Shown here: piece by piece, positions 33,935 to 42,174 of the stretch | Layout of the letters: each line of letters opens with the position of its first letter | How positions within the stretch are numbered: the first letter of the stretch is position 1 | NCBI RefSeq assembly: GCF_019039215.1 | Contig: NZ_JAHNZZ010000001.1 | Span: 147,515-211,514, forward strand | DNA: 64,000 nt | DNA from: Bacillus sp. FJAT-29790 | Lineage (GTDB): Bacteria; Bacillota; Bacilli; Bacillales; Cytobacillaceae | Direction of reading: 5' to 3' | Notes under the pieces: model-generated | What the model was told of the DNA's origin: nothing | Database searches by the model: none | What the model saw: the letters and a program-made list of their open reading frames with translations, nothing else | Position numbers and translations under genes: made by a program

Positions 33935-34723
33935 ATGAAAAAGTTTATGCTTGGCGTATGTATGATCGTTCTTGTCCTTATTACGGCGGCGTGCGGCGGT
34001 AACAAAGAAGGTGGCGATTCAGCCGGGGGGGCAACACTTAAGGCTATTAAAAGCAAGGGCGTAATTCAAATTGCAATGGAAGGAGCTTATCCTCCATATA
34101 ACTTCATCAACGAAAGTAATCAATTAGAAGGCTTTGATGTGGACATCGCACAGGAAATAGCAAAAAGATTAGATGTGAAAGCTGAACTTTTACCAATCCC
34201 ATGGGATAGTATGATTCCTGCATTAACAGGCAAGAAATTTGATATTATCGTGTCTGATATGGCTATTACAGAAGAAAGAAAGAAGAAAGTCGATTTTAGC
34301 AACCCGTATTTCACTACTGGAAACCAGTTGTTTGTTCCACAAGATTCTGCTATAAAAGTGCCAGAAGATATGAAGGGGAAAAAAATAGGTGTAACGATTT
34401 CAACGACCGCTGCAGAAATGGTTACAGAGCATGAAGCGGACGTAAAATTATACAAGAATGATTTCCTCGCATTTGAGGACTTGATTAATGGTCGCCTTGA
34501 TGGTGTTTCAACAGATCAAGGTGTTGGTGCCAAGATTATTCTTGAAAGAAACTATACACTTCTAGCAGTTGACGGTCTATTGAACACTGAGGAAGCGGGG
34601 ATAACAATCCGTAAAGAAGATACTGACCTTCGTGAAGAAATCAATAAGATCATTGCAGATATGCAAAACGACGGAACCTATGAAGAAATTAGCAAAAAAT
34701 GGTTCGGAAAAGACATCCGATAA
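33935..34723 (+). CDS. Polar amino acid ABC transporter, substrate-binding lipoprotein
   Basis: A 262-residue SBP_bac_3 family binding protein. The signal peptide ends in lipobox TAAC with acylated Cys20. The mature part has the family features GVIQIAMEGAYPPYNFINESNQLEGFDVDIAQEIAKR, WDSMIPALTGKKFDIIVSDMAITEER and the gate region LLNTEEAGITIRKEDTDL. It captures a polar or substituted amino acid outside the membrane. The permease and ATPase genes follow within 12 bases each, then an RpiR regulator and an M20 amidohydrolase. This set resembles B. subtilis YxeMNO-YxeP and suggests uptake of an N-acyl or S-modified amino acid. Confidence 0.92.
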   Translation: MKKFMLGVCMIVLVLITAACGGNKEGGDSAGGATLKAIKSKGVIQIAMEGAYPPYNFINESNQLEGFDVDIAQEIAKRLDVKAELLPIPWDSMIPALTGKKFDIIVSDMAITEERKKKVDFSNPYFTTGNQLFVPQDSAIKVPEDMKGKKIGVTISTTAAEMVTEHEADVKLYKNDFLAFEDLINGRLDGVSTDQGVGAKIILERNYTLLAVDGLLNTEEAGITIRKEDTDLREEINKIIADMQNDGTYEEISKKWFGKDIR

Positions 34724-34733
34724 GGAGATATAA

Positions 34734-35393
34734 ATGATGTTAGACTTTTCTCTTGTCAAAAAATATATTCCATTTCTTCTCGAGGCATCTGTTACTACGC
34801 TGGAGATCGCGATCCTTTCATTAATATTAGGATTAGTTCTGGGAATTATAATCGTTGTTATGAAAATTTCGAAGTTTAAACCATTGTCTTTGTTTGCAGA
34901 CTTTTACATTTGGACTCTACGAGGGACACCCCTTTTAGTCCAACTATTCTTAGTCTACTTTGGACTTCCGCAAATCGGTATAGAATTGAGCCCATTCGTT
35001 GCCTCTGTATGCGCACTTGGAATTAATGCGGGAGCATATATTGCCGAAATATTGAGGGGAGGAATATTGTCCATCCCTAAGGGGCAAATGGAAGCAGCTC
35101 AGTCCTTGGGATTGAGCTATCCAACCATTATGAGAAGAATTATTCTTCCACAGGCATTAAGAGTAAGTATACCGGCTATTGGCAACGAATCGATTACTTT
35201 ACTTAAAGATTCATCTCTTGCTTCCCTTGTAACCGTATCGGAATTGATGATGACTTCACAGAGGTTTGCATCGACAAATTATGCATTTATCGAATTCTAT
35301 ATTACCGCTGCTATTTTTTATTTATTCATGACAACGATTTTCACATTTGTCTTAAGGAAGGTAGAATTTAGAATGTCTATGAGTGAGCGTTAA
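34734..35393 (+). CDS. Polar amino acid ABC transporter permease
   Basis: A 219-residue HisM/GlnP-type permease with about five membrane segments. Family motifs are TLRGTPLLVQLFLVYFGLPQ, the EAA loop AAQSLGLSYPTIMRRIILPQALRVSIPAIGNE and LLKDSSLASLVTVSEL. It starts 10 bases after the binding protein stop with AAGGAG. A single permease gene implies a homodimeric channel. Confidence 0.93.
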   Translation: MMLDFSLVKKYIPFLLEASVTTLEIAILSLILGLVLGIIIVVMKISKFKPLSLFADFYIWTLRGTPLLVQLFLVYFGLPQIGIELSPFVASVCALGINAGAYIAEILRGGILSIPKGQMEAAQSLGLSYPTIMRRIILPQALRVSIPAIGNESITLLKDSSLASLVTVSELMMTSQRFASTNYAFIEFYITAAIFYLFMTTIFTFVLRKVEFRMSMSER

Positions 35394-35405
35394 GGGGGAA
35401 AGATT

Positions 35406-36161
35406 GTGTCAAAAACAGTGAAGGATCAGCATAATCCTATTATTGAGATTGAAAATGTTCATAAAAGTTTTAACGAGCTGGAAGTTTTAAAGGGCATTGA
35501 TTTACAAGTTTTTCCTGGAGAGGTAGTCGCTCTTATTGGCTCCAGCGGTTCAGGGAAAAGCACACTCCTTCGCTGCCTGAATGGACTCGAAACCTTATCT
35601 AGTGGGCGAATTATGATTGACGGAACGGATTTAAACTATTCGGCGCGAAGTATTCAGCAAATTCGCCGTGAAGTGGGTATGGTGTTTCAACAGTTTAACT
35701 TATTTCCCCACTTGACAGTATTAGAAAATATTATTGAAGCCCCTATCCGGGCTTTAAAGAAAAATAAGAATGAAGCAGTTGAAAATGCATTATCCCTACT
35801 AGATAAAGTGGGCCTTAGAGATAAAAAGGATGTTTATCCACGAAAGCTTTCCGGAGGACAACAGCAGCGAGTAGCGATTGCTCGAGCATTGGCGATGAGT
35901 CCCAAAATTATGCTGTTTGACGAGCCTACTTCTGCACTTGACCCTGAACTGGTAAGTGAAGTTCTCGCTGTTATGAAGACATTGGCTGAGGAAGGAATGA
36001 CAATGCTCGTTGTGACTCACGAGATGTTGTTTGCTAAAGAAGTCGCCGACAGGGTGATTTATATGTGTGATGGTGTGATTGAAGAGCAAGGGTCACCTGT
36101 TCATCTTTTTAGCAATCCAAAAAGTGAGCGATTAAAAAGTTTTCTAAAAAGGGTTATCTAA
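35406..36161 (+). CDS. Polar amino acid ABC transporter ATP-binding protein
   Basis: A 251-residue GlnQ/HisP-type ATPase. Walker A is GSSGSGKST, the Q-loop is [19 protein letters not shown], the signature [15 protein letters not shown] and Walker [17 protein letters not shown], followed by the switch histidine in VTHEM. GTG start 12 bases after the permease. It energises the importer encoded by the two preceding genes. Confidence 0.94.
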   Translation: MSKTVKDQHNPIIEIENVHKSFNELEVLKGIDLQVFPGEVVALIGSSGSGKSTLLRCLNGLETLSSGRIMIDGTDLNYSARSIQQIRREVGMVFQQFNLFPHLTVLENIIEAPIRALKKNKNEAVENALSLLDKVGLRDKKDVYPRKLSGGQQQRVAIARALAMSPKIMLFDEPTSALDPELVSEVLAVMKTLAEEGMTMLVVTHEMLFAKEVADRVIYMCDGVIEEQGSPVHLFSNPKSERLKSFLKRVI

Positions 36162-36205
36162 ACAAGGTTTTCAGGGAAGATACTGTTATTAAAGAAGAAT
36201 TAAAA

Positions 36206-36375
36206 AAGAAAGCTCAAAAGGCGGCATTGTCCTTCTATTGGGCTTTTCCTTTTTCTTCTTTTCAACAGTAATATTGTCTTGATCTTCGGCCGGTATTTAT
36301 ATAAATACATGTAAAATAGGAAAAAATTCAAATGTCATTAGTATAACTCATCTTCTCTTCCGCAAGGCTTTTCTT
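36206..36375 (+). repeat. Terminator-containing repeat, copy B
   Basis: The diverged second copy of the element at 33414-33600. It opens with the operon terminator (36211-36247: AAGCTCAA...TTGGGCTTTT with internal mismatches), followed about 90 bases on by ATAAATACATG, AAATGTCATTAGTATAA, ATCTTCT and CGCAAGGCTTTTC. The two copies flank the three-gene ABC transporter operon. Confidence 0.45.
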
Positions 36376-36488
36376 TAAAGTCTTATATTTGGATATTTAG
36401 AATTATAGGAATAATCTTGAGTATGAAGTAAGTGCTTTATAATGTTAGTTATGAAGTTTTCCCTTCTTTATTTCCGAAAGGAGATCAT

Positions 36489-37346
36489 ATGAACCAAAAT
36501 ACATTAACCCGAATCATTAAAGAAAACTTTTCTTCTTTATCTGCAGGTCAGAAAAAAGTGGCTGAATTTTACATGAAGCACATGGATGATATGTTATTAC
36601 TTACTGCTTTTCAAGTTGGTCGAAAGGTTGGAGTAAGTGAAACGACCGTTATTCGGCTAGCATATGCGTTAGGTTTTAGCGGTTATTCCCAAATGCAGGA
36701 GGTGGTTCGCCGAGAGTGGTTATCAAACAAACAGCCTGTAGTAGGTGTGAGTAACCCATCACAACAAGAAGATGTTGAGGAAGAACAATTATTCAATAAA
36801 GTCGTTGATAAAGAACGATTAATATTGGAGCAATTATTGCAACAATTAAATGCGAAAGAGACATGGGATGCAGTGGATGAAATTATTCAGGCAGACCGAG
36901 TCTATATTGGCGGTTTTGGCAGTTCTTATGCCGCCGCTTATTGGTTTTATTTCACATTAAAGCAGCAGAGAGAAAATGTGTTAATCTCCAGTCCAACCGG
37001 TTTTTTACCAGAGGATTTATGTGATTTAACAGAGAAATCTGTTGCTGTGATTTTTTCCTATCCTCGCTATAGAAAAGAGACTATTAAGCTAGTAAACTTA
37101 GCAAAAAAGCAAAAAACTCGAATTGTTGTGATTACGAATAGACAATTGTCACCAGTCGGCCAACTTGCAGATATCACATTAACGACCGAAGAACTGATGG
37201 AATCAGGCGATCACTCGATTGCTTCCGTTGTTAGCTTGCTTGAGGTCATCATTGCAGGTATACAGCACCGGGATCATAAAAGAATCAGCAAGCGTCAGCA
37301 AAAATTGGAGCACTTGTACACAGGCCAAGAGTTATTTCTAGAATAA
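36489..37346 (+). CDS. MurR/RpiR-family transcriptional regulator
   Basis: A 285-residue regulator. The N-terminal HTH_6 domain (about 1-80) has LSAGQKKVAEFYMKH and VGRKVGVSETTVIRLAYALGFSGYSQMQ. The C-terminal SIS domain (about 120-260) has IQADRVYIGGFGSSYAAAYWF and VAVIFSYPRYRKETIKLVNLAKKQ. The ATG at 36489 is preferred because AAAGGAG is 5 bases upstream; an earlier in-frame ATG lacks a site. SIS domains bind phosphosugars in most members, but members also regulate amino acid and N-acyl amino acid genes. It sits between an amino acid importer and an amidohydrolase and probably controls them. Confidence 0.88.
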   Translation: MNQNTLTRIIKENFSSLSAGQKKVAEFYMKHMDDMLLLTAFQVGRKVGVSETTVIRLAYALGFSGYSQMQEVVRREWLSNKQPVVGVSNPSQQEDVEEEQLFNKVVDKERLILEQLLQQLNAKETWDAVDEIIQADRVYIGGFGSSYAAAYWFYFTLKQQRENVLISSPTGFLPEDLCDLTEKSVAVIFSYPRYRKETIKLVNLAKKQKTRIVVITNRQLSPVGQLADITLTTEELMESGDHSIASVVSLLEVIIAGIQHRDHKRISKRQQKLEHLYTGQELFLE

Positions 37347-37413
37347 TTGTAAATAAGATTAATAATCATTCTAATATCTACAAATAGTGAATGATTAAGG
37401 GAGGTACAATTAA

Positions 37414-38553
37414 TTGAAGAAGGACCCTATTAGCTATATCAATCAACAGCGAGAATTTATTTTTCAAACATATCAAGAGCTTCATCAGCTTGCTGAACCT
37501 AGCTGGGAAGAGGAAAAAACCTCTAATTATATTCGGAAGCTGCTTGTAAATGCCGGGTTAAAGGTGCAAACATTTGAAGGACATTTTGGTTTGATCGCAG
37601 AGATCGAAGGCGATAACTCGGAAGTGATTGCGCTACGTGCAGATATGGATGCCTTAGTTCAGGAAGTAGACGGAGTGGTACGGCCGAACCATTCATGCGG
37701 ACATGATGCCCATAGTACGATGGTGTTGGCTGTGGCGCTTGCATTAGTGAAATCACAGCAAACACTTAAACATACGGTTCGATTTATTTTCCAGCCCGCG
37801 GAAGAAAAGGCGGAGGGTGCGCTGAAGATGATGGAAGAAGGGGCCATGAGGAATGTAAAGTTTCTTGGTGGGATTCATTTGCGCCCGGCAATTGAAATCC
37901 CTTTTAATAGGGCTGCACCGGCTATTCTCCATGGGTCTACGGTAAGTTTAAAAGGGATTATTAAAGGGTTGCAGGCACATGCGGCAAGGCCTGAACAAGG
38001 GAATAACCCGATTGAGGCAGCGGCCTTTTTAATTCAGGCGATACGTCAGATCCGTTTGCGTGATGATCATCATTATTCTATAAAAATAACGGAGCTGCAT
38101 GGCGGTGTAGCGGCGAATTTAATTCCGGAAACAGTAAACTTTACATTCGATTTAAGAGCAGAAACGAATGAAACGATGGATAAGTTAATCGAGAAAGCCC
38201 AGCATACGATTCAAAAAATCGCCGAACTTACAGAAACAGAAATTGAATCAAGCCTAGTGGAATTTTCACCGGCTGCCATAAAGAATTCAAAAGCGATGGA
38301 ACTTGGCAAGCGGGCAATCATTTCCGTTCTCGGAAAAGAGAATTTTGAACCAGTATGTAATTCACCGGGTGCGGAGGATTTCCATTTCTATACATTAAAG
38401 AACCCGGAAATCACAGCTACAATGATTGGATTAGGCTGCGATCTGGCGCCTGGTCTTCATCATCCGAAGATGACATTTAACCATGAAGCATTGATATATG
38501 GAACACAAATCTTAACGAAGCTAATATTGGAAGCTGATCAAAAACAATGGTAG
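37414..38553 (+). CDS. M20-family amidohydrolase (N-acyl amino acid deacylase)
   Basis: A 379-residue metallo-hydrolase of the M20D/amidohydrolase group (IAA-amino acid hydrolase, N-acetylcysteine deacetylase YxeP, N-acetyl-diaminopimelate deacetylase). Metal-binding parts are CGHDAHSTM (Cys95, His97, His100), the acidic QPAEEKAEGA segment and the late CNSPGAEDFHFYT with its His ligand. The lid/dimer domain lies in the middle (IIKGLQAHAARPEQGNNPI). TTG start with GGGAGG upstream. It follows an amino acid importer and its likely regulator, so it should hydrolyse the imported N-acyl amino acid. Confidence 0.9.
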   Translation: MKKDPISYINQQREFIFQTYQELHQLAEPSWEEEKTSNYIRKLLVNAGLKVQTFEGHFGLIAEIEGDNSEVIALRADMDALVQEVDGVVRPNHSCGHDAHSTMVLAVALALVKSQQTLKHTVRFIFQPAEEKAEGALKMMEEGAMRNVKFLGGIHLRPAIEIPFNRAAPAILHGSTVSLKGIIKGLQAHAARPEQGNNPIEAAAFLIQAIRQIRLRDDHHYSIKITELHGGVAANLIPETVNFTFDLRAETNETMDKLIEKAQHTIQKIAELTETEIESSLVEFSPAAIKNSKAMELGKRAIISVLGKENFEPVCNSPGAEDFHFYTLKNPEITATMIGLGCDLAPGLHHPKMTFNHEALIYGTQILTKLILEADQKQW

Positions 38554-38651
38554 CATCGTCATCTTACTTTAGTGAGATCGTGAGGCAACTTTGAAATAGC
38601 TAGACATCAGAGTAAAACCAAACTGATGTTAAATTCACTTTATTCAAAGTG

Positions 38652-38690
38652 GAAATTCCCCTGTCAATTTAAGTGGCAGGGGAATTTTCA
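38652..38690. terminator. Bidirectional terminator
   Basis: GAAATTCCCCTGTCA pairs with TGGCAGGGGAATTTTC in an almost perfect 15-base stem. It separates the amidohydrolase from the convergent methyltransferase gene. Confidence 0.75.
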
Positions 38691-38718
38691 TTGTGTCCGG
38701 TATTACGGGAACCAACCA

Positions 38719-39446
38719 TTATTTATGAGCAACACCGATTAAGGCCGGAGAGTCGGGCGTATATTCAGCTCCTTTAAAATCACCGAATAACTGAACTTGC
38801 TTAAAACCAGCTAATTTTAGACCTTCATTAAGCTCATCTGAAACGAATGGATACAATTCGACACTATTCGTGAAAGTCTGTGTTTCGGTGGGGGAATTGA
38901 CCGAAAGTATTCCATTGAATTTGATTTTATCCTCGAAATGGTCATACGTTCTCTTAAAACTAATTCCCTTGTCCGGCAAATCAATAACTGGCAATTCTGT
39001 GATATTCTGTTGAAGGATGCGATCATAATTGACAGTTTGAATAATGAAAACGCCATCCTCAGCTATTACATCCATATTTTATATAGGGTCTTCTTTATTT
39101 CTTCATATGATTTTAAATGAACAATGGAGTTTCCAATACAAATGGCAGTATCAAAGGATTGGTCATTAAAATGATCGATGTCCCTCATATCTAATTGCAA
39201 GGACGATAAATCCACTTGATAATCCACCCGTTTTTGTTCTATTTGGCCGATCATTTTTTTATCTAGGTCAATGGCTGTTACTTTATATCCAGCCTTTGCT
39301 AATTCAATCGCTTGGTTACCAGCGCCAGCTGCAATATCGAGTAATTTGATTTTATTTTTTGTAAATGTTTTTATAAAATTCATTTGTACAGGATTACTAG
39401 GAAAAAGATCATCATAATATTGGCTTAGTACTTTATAAAATGTCAT
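38719..39446 (-). pseudogene. SAM-dependent methyltransferase, frameshifted
   Basis: Two minus-strand frames, 39446-39066 and 39075-38719, together give one class I methyltransferase of about 240 residues. The first holds motif I (LLDIAAGAGNQAIELA), the acidic motif II (VTAIDLDKKM) and motif post-II. The second picks up mid-domain (DGVFIIQTVNYDRIL) and runs to the normal C-terminus (PALIGVAHK). The break lies at about 39066-39075, within KKTLYKI, and a single-base indel restores the frame. The rest is intact, so this is a recent mutation or a sequencing error. The substrate is unknown. Confidence 0.75.
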
Positions 39447-39808
39447 CTCTAAACCATCCTTTCTTTTATGCCAATTCAGTCGATCCCTAATTAAATATGT
39501 CTCTGAAATGACCCTTCAGCCGTAGCTAGAAATGTATTGTTGATTATAATAACCGCTTACCATTCAATAAATAATTTAACATGAAAATATATTTTGTATG
39601 TGATAAAAATCATGAATAGTAGGTAAAATGGATTTCTTATGGCAAGAAACATTGCCAAGGCAAGATACTTGATAAAAATGGGCTATTTTGTGATTCAAAT
39701 CACCGAGATATTGTTTGTTTATTGATAATATAGTTTCAATATTAATACTAACGGAATAATCGGAATATTATATCTCGCGAAAGTTTTCCTTTTAAGGAGG
39801 CAAATGTA
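39447..39808. promoter_or_regulatory. Intergenic control region between methyltransferase and ctaA
   Basis: A 362-base divergent intergenic region. It holds the dyad TGGCAA-N6-TTGCCA (near 39640-39657), the CRP/FNR-like site at 39689-39704 and the AAGGAGG site of ctaA. No further gene is seen. Confidence 0.45.
39689..39704 (+). promoter_or_regulatory. CRP/FNR-family-like site upstream of ctaA
   Basis: TGTGA-TTCAAA-TCACC matches the TGTGA-N6-TCACA dyad of Bacillus Fnr and other CRP-family proteins at 9 of 10 arm positions. It lies about 105 bases before the ctaA start. A similar site precedes the cytochrome oxidase operon at 60112. Confidence 0.5.
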
Positions 39809-40750
39809 TTGAAAATAAACCACTTGGCATTCGTAACGATCATGATTACATACGCTTTAATTGTATTTGGAGGTTATGTAGCTACGTCCAATTCAGGAAT
39901 GGGATGTGGTCCCGAATGGCCCTTATGTAATGGAGAAGTTGTTCCTGTATTAAAAGGGGATACGCTAATTGAATTTGCACATCGAGTGATCGGGGCGATT
40001 CTAGGTTTAGTGGCTATTCTTTTATTTATTAAAATATTACGTGCAGAAGTTGATACTACCACTCGGTCTGTAGCATGGGGCATGATTTCTTTGCTTATTG
40101 GCCAGGTGCTTTTAGGAGCAGTCGTTGTTGTTCTAGATTTGCCGGTTACGGTCGTTTCAATTCATTTATTAATTGCAATGGTTTTCTTGGCCTGTGTGAT
40201 TTGGATTTGGAGAAAGTTTTCGCTGGAGGAAACCGGATATGCCATTCATTCCTATCACTCTACTGTTAATGAAGGCAAACGCAAAACGATCGTTTTTCAC
40301 CTTAACGTTATTATTCTTCTATTATTCTTAACACTCGCTTTTGGGGCTTATATTAAGCATGAGAATTACGGTTTGGCTTGCGGGTGGCTTGATTGCCAGT
40401 CGTCTTTCTTTCCCGTTACAATTCCCGAAATTCTTCAAACCATTCATCGAAGTTTAGCCGTAGCTTCGGCCATCTATATCTTGCTGCTTATGTTTTGGGC
40501 ATTTTCAAAAAAATGGGGTGTACCTATCCAAAGACGATTTATGGTTATGGCAATGATCGTATTCGTTCAAATGTTGATTGGGTTAGTCACAGTAGGAACA
40601 CTTATTGATATTCCGTGGGCAGTGCTCCACTTAGCTGTTGGTACTGTATTATTTGCTTTTGTTTATGAAGCTAGAGTATACATAGGTTTAGATAAAGCTA
40701 GTATGCAAATTCAAGGATTTTTAAATGAAAATAAGCAATTTGACCGGTAA
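39809..40750 (+). CDS. ctaA: Heme A synthase
   Basis: A 313-residue COX15/CtaA membrane enzyme that oxidises the methyl group of heme O to give heme A for aa3 and ba3 oxidases. The extracellular loop cysteine pair is Cys33 and Cys40 (GMGCGPEWPLCNG), with His58 in EFAHRVIG. The second pair is in GLACGWLDCQ, and later heme-binding histidines are in VSIHLL, QTIHRSLAVA and AVLHLAVGT. Eight hydrophobic segments are visible. TTG start with AAGGAGG upstream. ctaB is not beside it in this window. Its product would be needed by the oxidase encoded at 60836. Confidence 0.93.
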   Translation: MKINHLAFVTIMITYALIVFGGYVATSNSGMGCGPEWPLCNGEVVPVLKGDTLIEFAHRVIGAILGLVAILLFIKILRAEVDTTTRSVAWGMISLLIGQVLLGAVVVVLDLPVTVVSIHLLIAMVFLACVIWIWRKFSLEETGYAIHSYHSTVNEGKRKTIVFHLNVIILLLFLTLAFGAYIKHENYGLACGWLDCQSSFFPVTIPEILQTIHRSLAVASAIYILLLMFWAFSKKWGVPIQRRFMVMAMIVFVQMLIGLVTVGTLIDIPWAVLHLAVGTVLFAFVYEARVYIGLDKASMQIQGFLNENKQFDR

Positions 40751-40783
40751 AAATCACTTTGTTTTGCGAAAGGGCCATTGGAA

Positions 40784-40809
40784 AAGAGACCCCTAAAAAG
40801 GGTCTCTTC
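40784..40809. terminator. Bidirectional terminator between ctaA and SASP gene
   Basis: GAGACCC and GGGTCTC arms with flanking A and T residues (AAGAGACCC / GGGTCTCTT). It serves both convergent genes. Confidence 0.75.
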
Positions 40810-40823
40810 GAAAAAAATCAACA

Positions 40824-41018
40824 TTACTGCCCCTGTTGATTCTTCAGTTGTTGTTGTCCCATGGCAACAAGTCGCTTAGTCATTTCGCCGCCGACAGAAC
40901 CATTTGCACGTGCGGTCGTATCAGCACCAAGTTGAACTCCAAACTCTCCCGCAATCTCTTCTTTCATTTGATCCAATACATTTTCAGCACCGGGAACTAA
41001 AAGTTTGTTTCTTGCCAT
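40824..41018 (-). CDS. Alpha/beta-type small acid-soluble spore protein
   Basis: A 64-residue DNA-binding spore protein. It has the GPR protease region [11 protein letters not shown] and the family signature [23 protein letters not shown]. It coats and protects DNA in the dormant spore and is degraded on germination. A well-placed GGGAG site precedes the ATG. A paralogue is at 59679-59879. These genes are normally sigma-G dependent, but I could not place the promoter with confidence. Confidence 0.93.
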   Translation of the reverse strand: MARNKLLVPGAENVLDQMKEEIAGEFGVQLGADTTARANGSVGGEMTKRLVAMGQQQLKNQQGQ

Positions 41019-41098
41019 GATACATCACTCCCACCACGATTATTTGAGCAATTGTTAAATTGCTCGTGTTTAACTTAACCGATATGGGGGCGCTTGAT

Positions 41099-41356
41099 TC
41101 ATCGATTGGCATTTGCGCTTTTGGTTTTATATCCCATTTTACATAGAATCAAATTCGCCATGGCGTATTTGCGCCCAATTTTCACCTTAGCTTGCTCGAT
41201 AAATTTCTTTAAAAAATCTAAAGGCTCGCCGAGGTGAACTTTATTCAGCCGGCGTTTGAACCCCCACTGAATTGGATACCTATTTGCATTCATCTCGCCA
41301 CTTATATCGTTTAGAGTTTTATGCTGAATAAAGTTAAACATAAATAGAGAAGGCAT
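41099..41356 (-). CDS. Hypothetical protein or gene fragment, 85 residues
   Basis: A basic open frame (pI high, many Lys/Arg) in the gap between SASP genes. The upstream site is weak, and coding-like sequence continues for about ten codons before the ATG to a stop, so it may be the remainder of a longer gene. Visible: PIQWGFKRRLNKVHLGEPLD and FIEQAKVKIGRKYAMANLI. I do not recognise the family. Confidence 0.3.
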   Translation of the reverse strand: MPSLFMFNFIQHKTLNDISGEMNANRYPIQWGFKRRLNKVHLGEPLDFLKKFIEQAKVKIGRKYAMANLILCKMGYKTKSANANR

Positions 41357-41395
41357 TTGCCATCCCTGCTCGAATGCTTTATGTTTTCAATGTAA

Positions 41396-41560
41396 TTAGT
41401 TGTTGTTATTTTCATTATTGTTTTTTTTATTACTACAGTTGTTGTTCATAAAATCTTGTGCATCGTTTTCAGCTGCGAACTCAACGTTTGCATTTAAATC
41501 GTTTAATTCATTGTTGTTATTGTTATCTTTATTACGATTTTTGTTATTATCGTTATTCAT
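41396..41560 (-). CDS. Asn-rich small protein with a gamma-type SASP-like segment
   Basis: A 54-residue peptide made mostly of Asn, Lys, Asp and Glu. The ATG at 41560 has a very strong GGAGGTGA site 7 bases upstream, which argues that it is real. The middle reads VEFAAENDAQDF, close to the TEFASETDAQQV germination-protease repeat of gamma-type SASPs (SspE). It is therefore possibly a reduced single-repeat gamma SASP, an amino acid store of the spore. It lies next to an alpha/beta SASP gene and tgl. The gamma-SASP assignment is inference. Confidence 0.6.
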   Translation of the reverse strand: MNNDNNKNRNKDNNNNNELNDLNANVEFAAENDAQDFMNNNCSNKKNNNENNNN

Positions 41561-41739
41561 TTTTGTTTCACCTCCACCCACATTAACATATCCATTCATA
41601 TGAAACTTATTCAAAATAATAAAGGAAGGTTTATTATTTTAATGAGTATAGTTAAAGGGAGTGAGGAATAAAAATAATTTGTTGGATAACTAAACGGCTT
41701 GGTTCAATAGCTAGACTTGCTAAATTTGGATAGCATCCC

Positions 41740-41976
41740 TCACATAAACGGAGGGACCCCTTTACTGATTTCAGAAACGACAGATGCAATGGATTCAAGC
41801 TGTTGATCGTCCAAATCGAAAGCTGTTTTAATCTTATCCTCTAGAGCTGAAGTCACCCTTCTTTTACCGACTTCTACTAAAGCGATAAGTGAAAAACTGC
41901 AACTGACAATCTTGGCAAAATCGCGTTGCGTCATATTATAGCTTTCGCGCAGGAATTTAATAATTTCTTTATTCAT
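41740..41976 (-). CDS. Small XRE-type HTH DNA-binding protein
   Basis: A 78-residue protein whose first 65 residues form a Cro/C1-type helix-turn-helix: IIKFLRESYNMTQRDFAKIVSCSFSLIALVEVGKRRVTSALEDKIKTAF. No sensing domain follows, only a short hydrophobic tail. AGGTGAG precedes the ATG. It could regulate the adjacent spore genes or be a solitary remnant. It is divergent from tgl with about 200 bases between. Confidence 0.75.
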   Translation of the reverse strand: MNKEIIKFLRESYNMTQRDFAKIVSCSFSLIALVEVGKRRVTSALEDKIKTAFDLDDQQLESIASVVSEISKGVPPFM

Positions 41977-42114
41977 TGTCTCACCTATTCCGATATTGGC
42001 CTATTTTTTATATAAATTATCATTTACATAGGACCTTTGTCAAAGTAAATTGCTTTTATCCAGTAAAGTTGAAAGTAAGAAAGGCCGAATGATTATATTC
42101 AACTTAAATTTGGA

Positions 42115-42142
42115 ACCCTCCAGCCTACCAACCCATAAGGTA
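42115..42142 (+). promoter_or_regulatory. Sigma-K-like promoter of tgl
   Basis: ACC (42115-42117), 16 bases, then CATAAGGTA (42134-42142), matching the sigma-K pattern AC-N16-CATANNNTA. It lies about 33 bases upstream of the start codon. tgl is a mother-cell gene in B. subtilis. Confidence 0.7.
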
Positions 42143-42174
42143 AAATAAGATCCTTTTTGGGGGAGGGGAACAAG

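Noticed and set aside
37523..37847. Minus-strand frames opposite the M20 amidohydrolase
   Set aside because: They are antisense to conserved metal-binding sequence and have no supporting signals.
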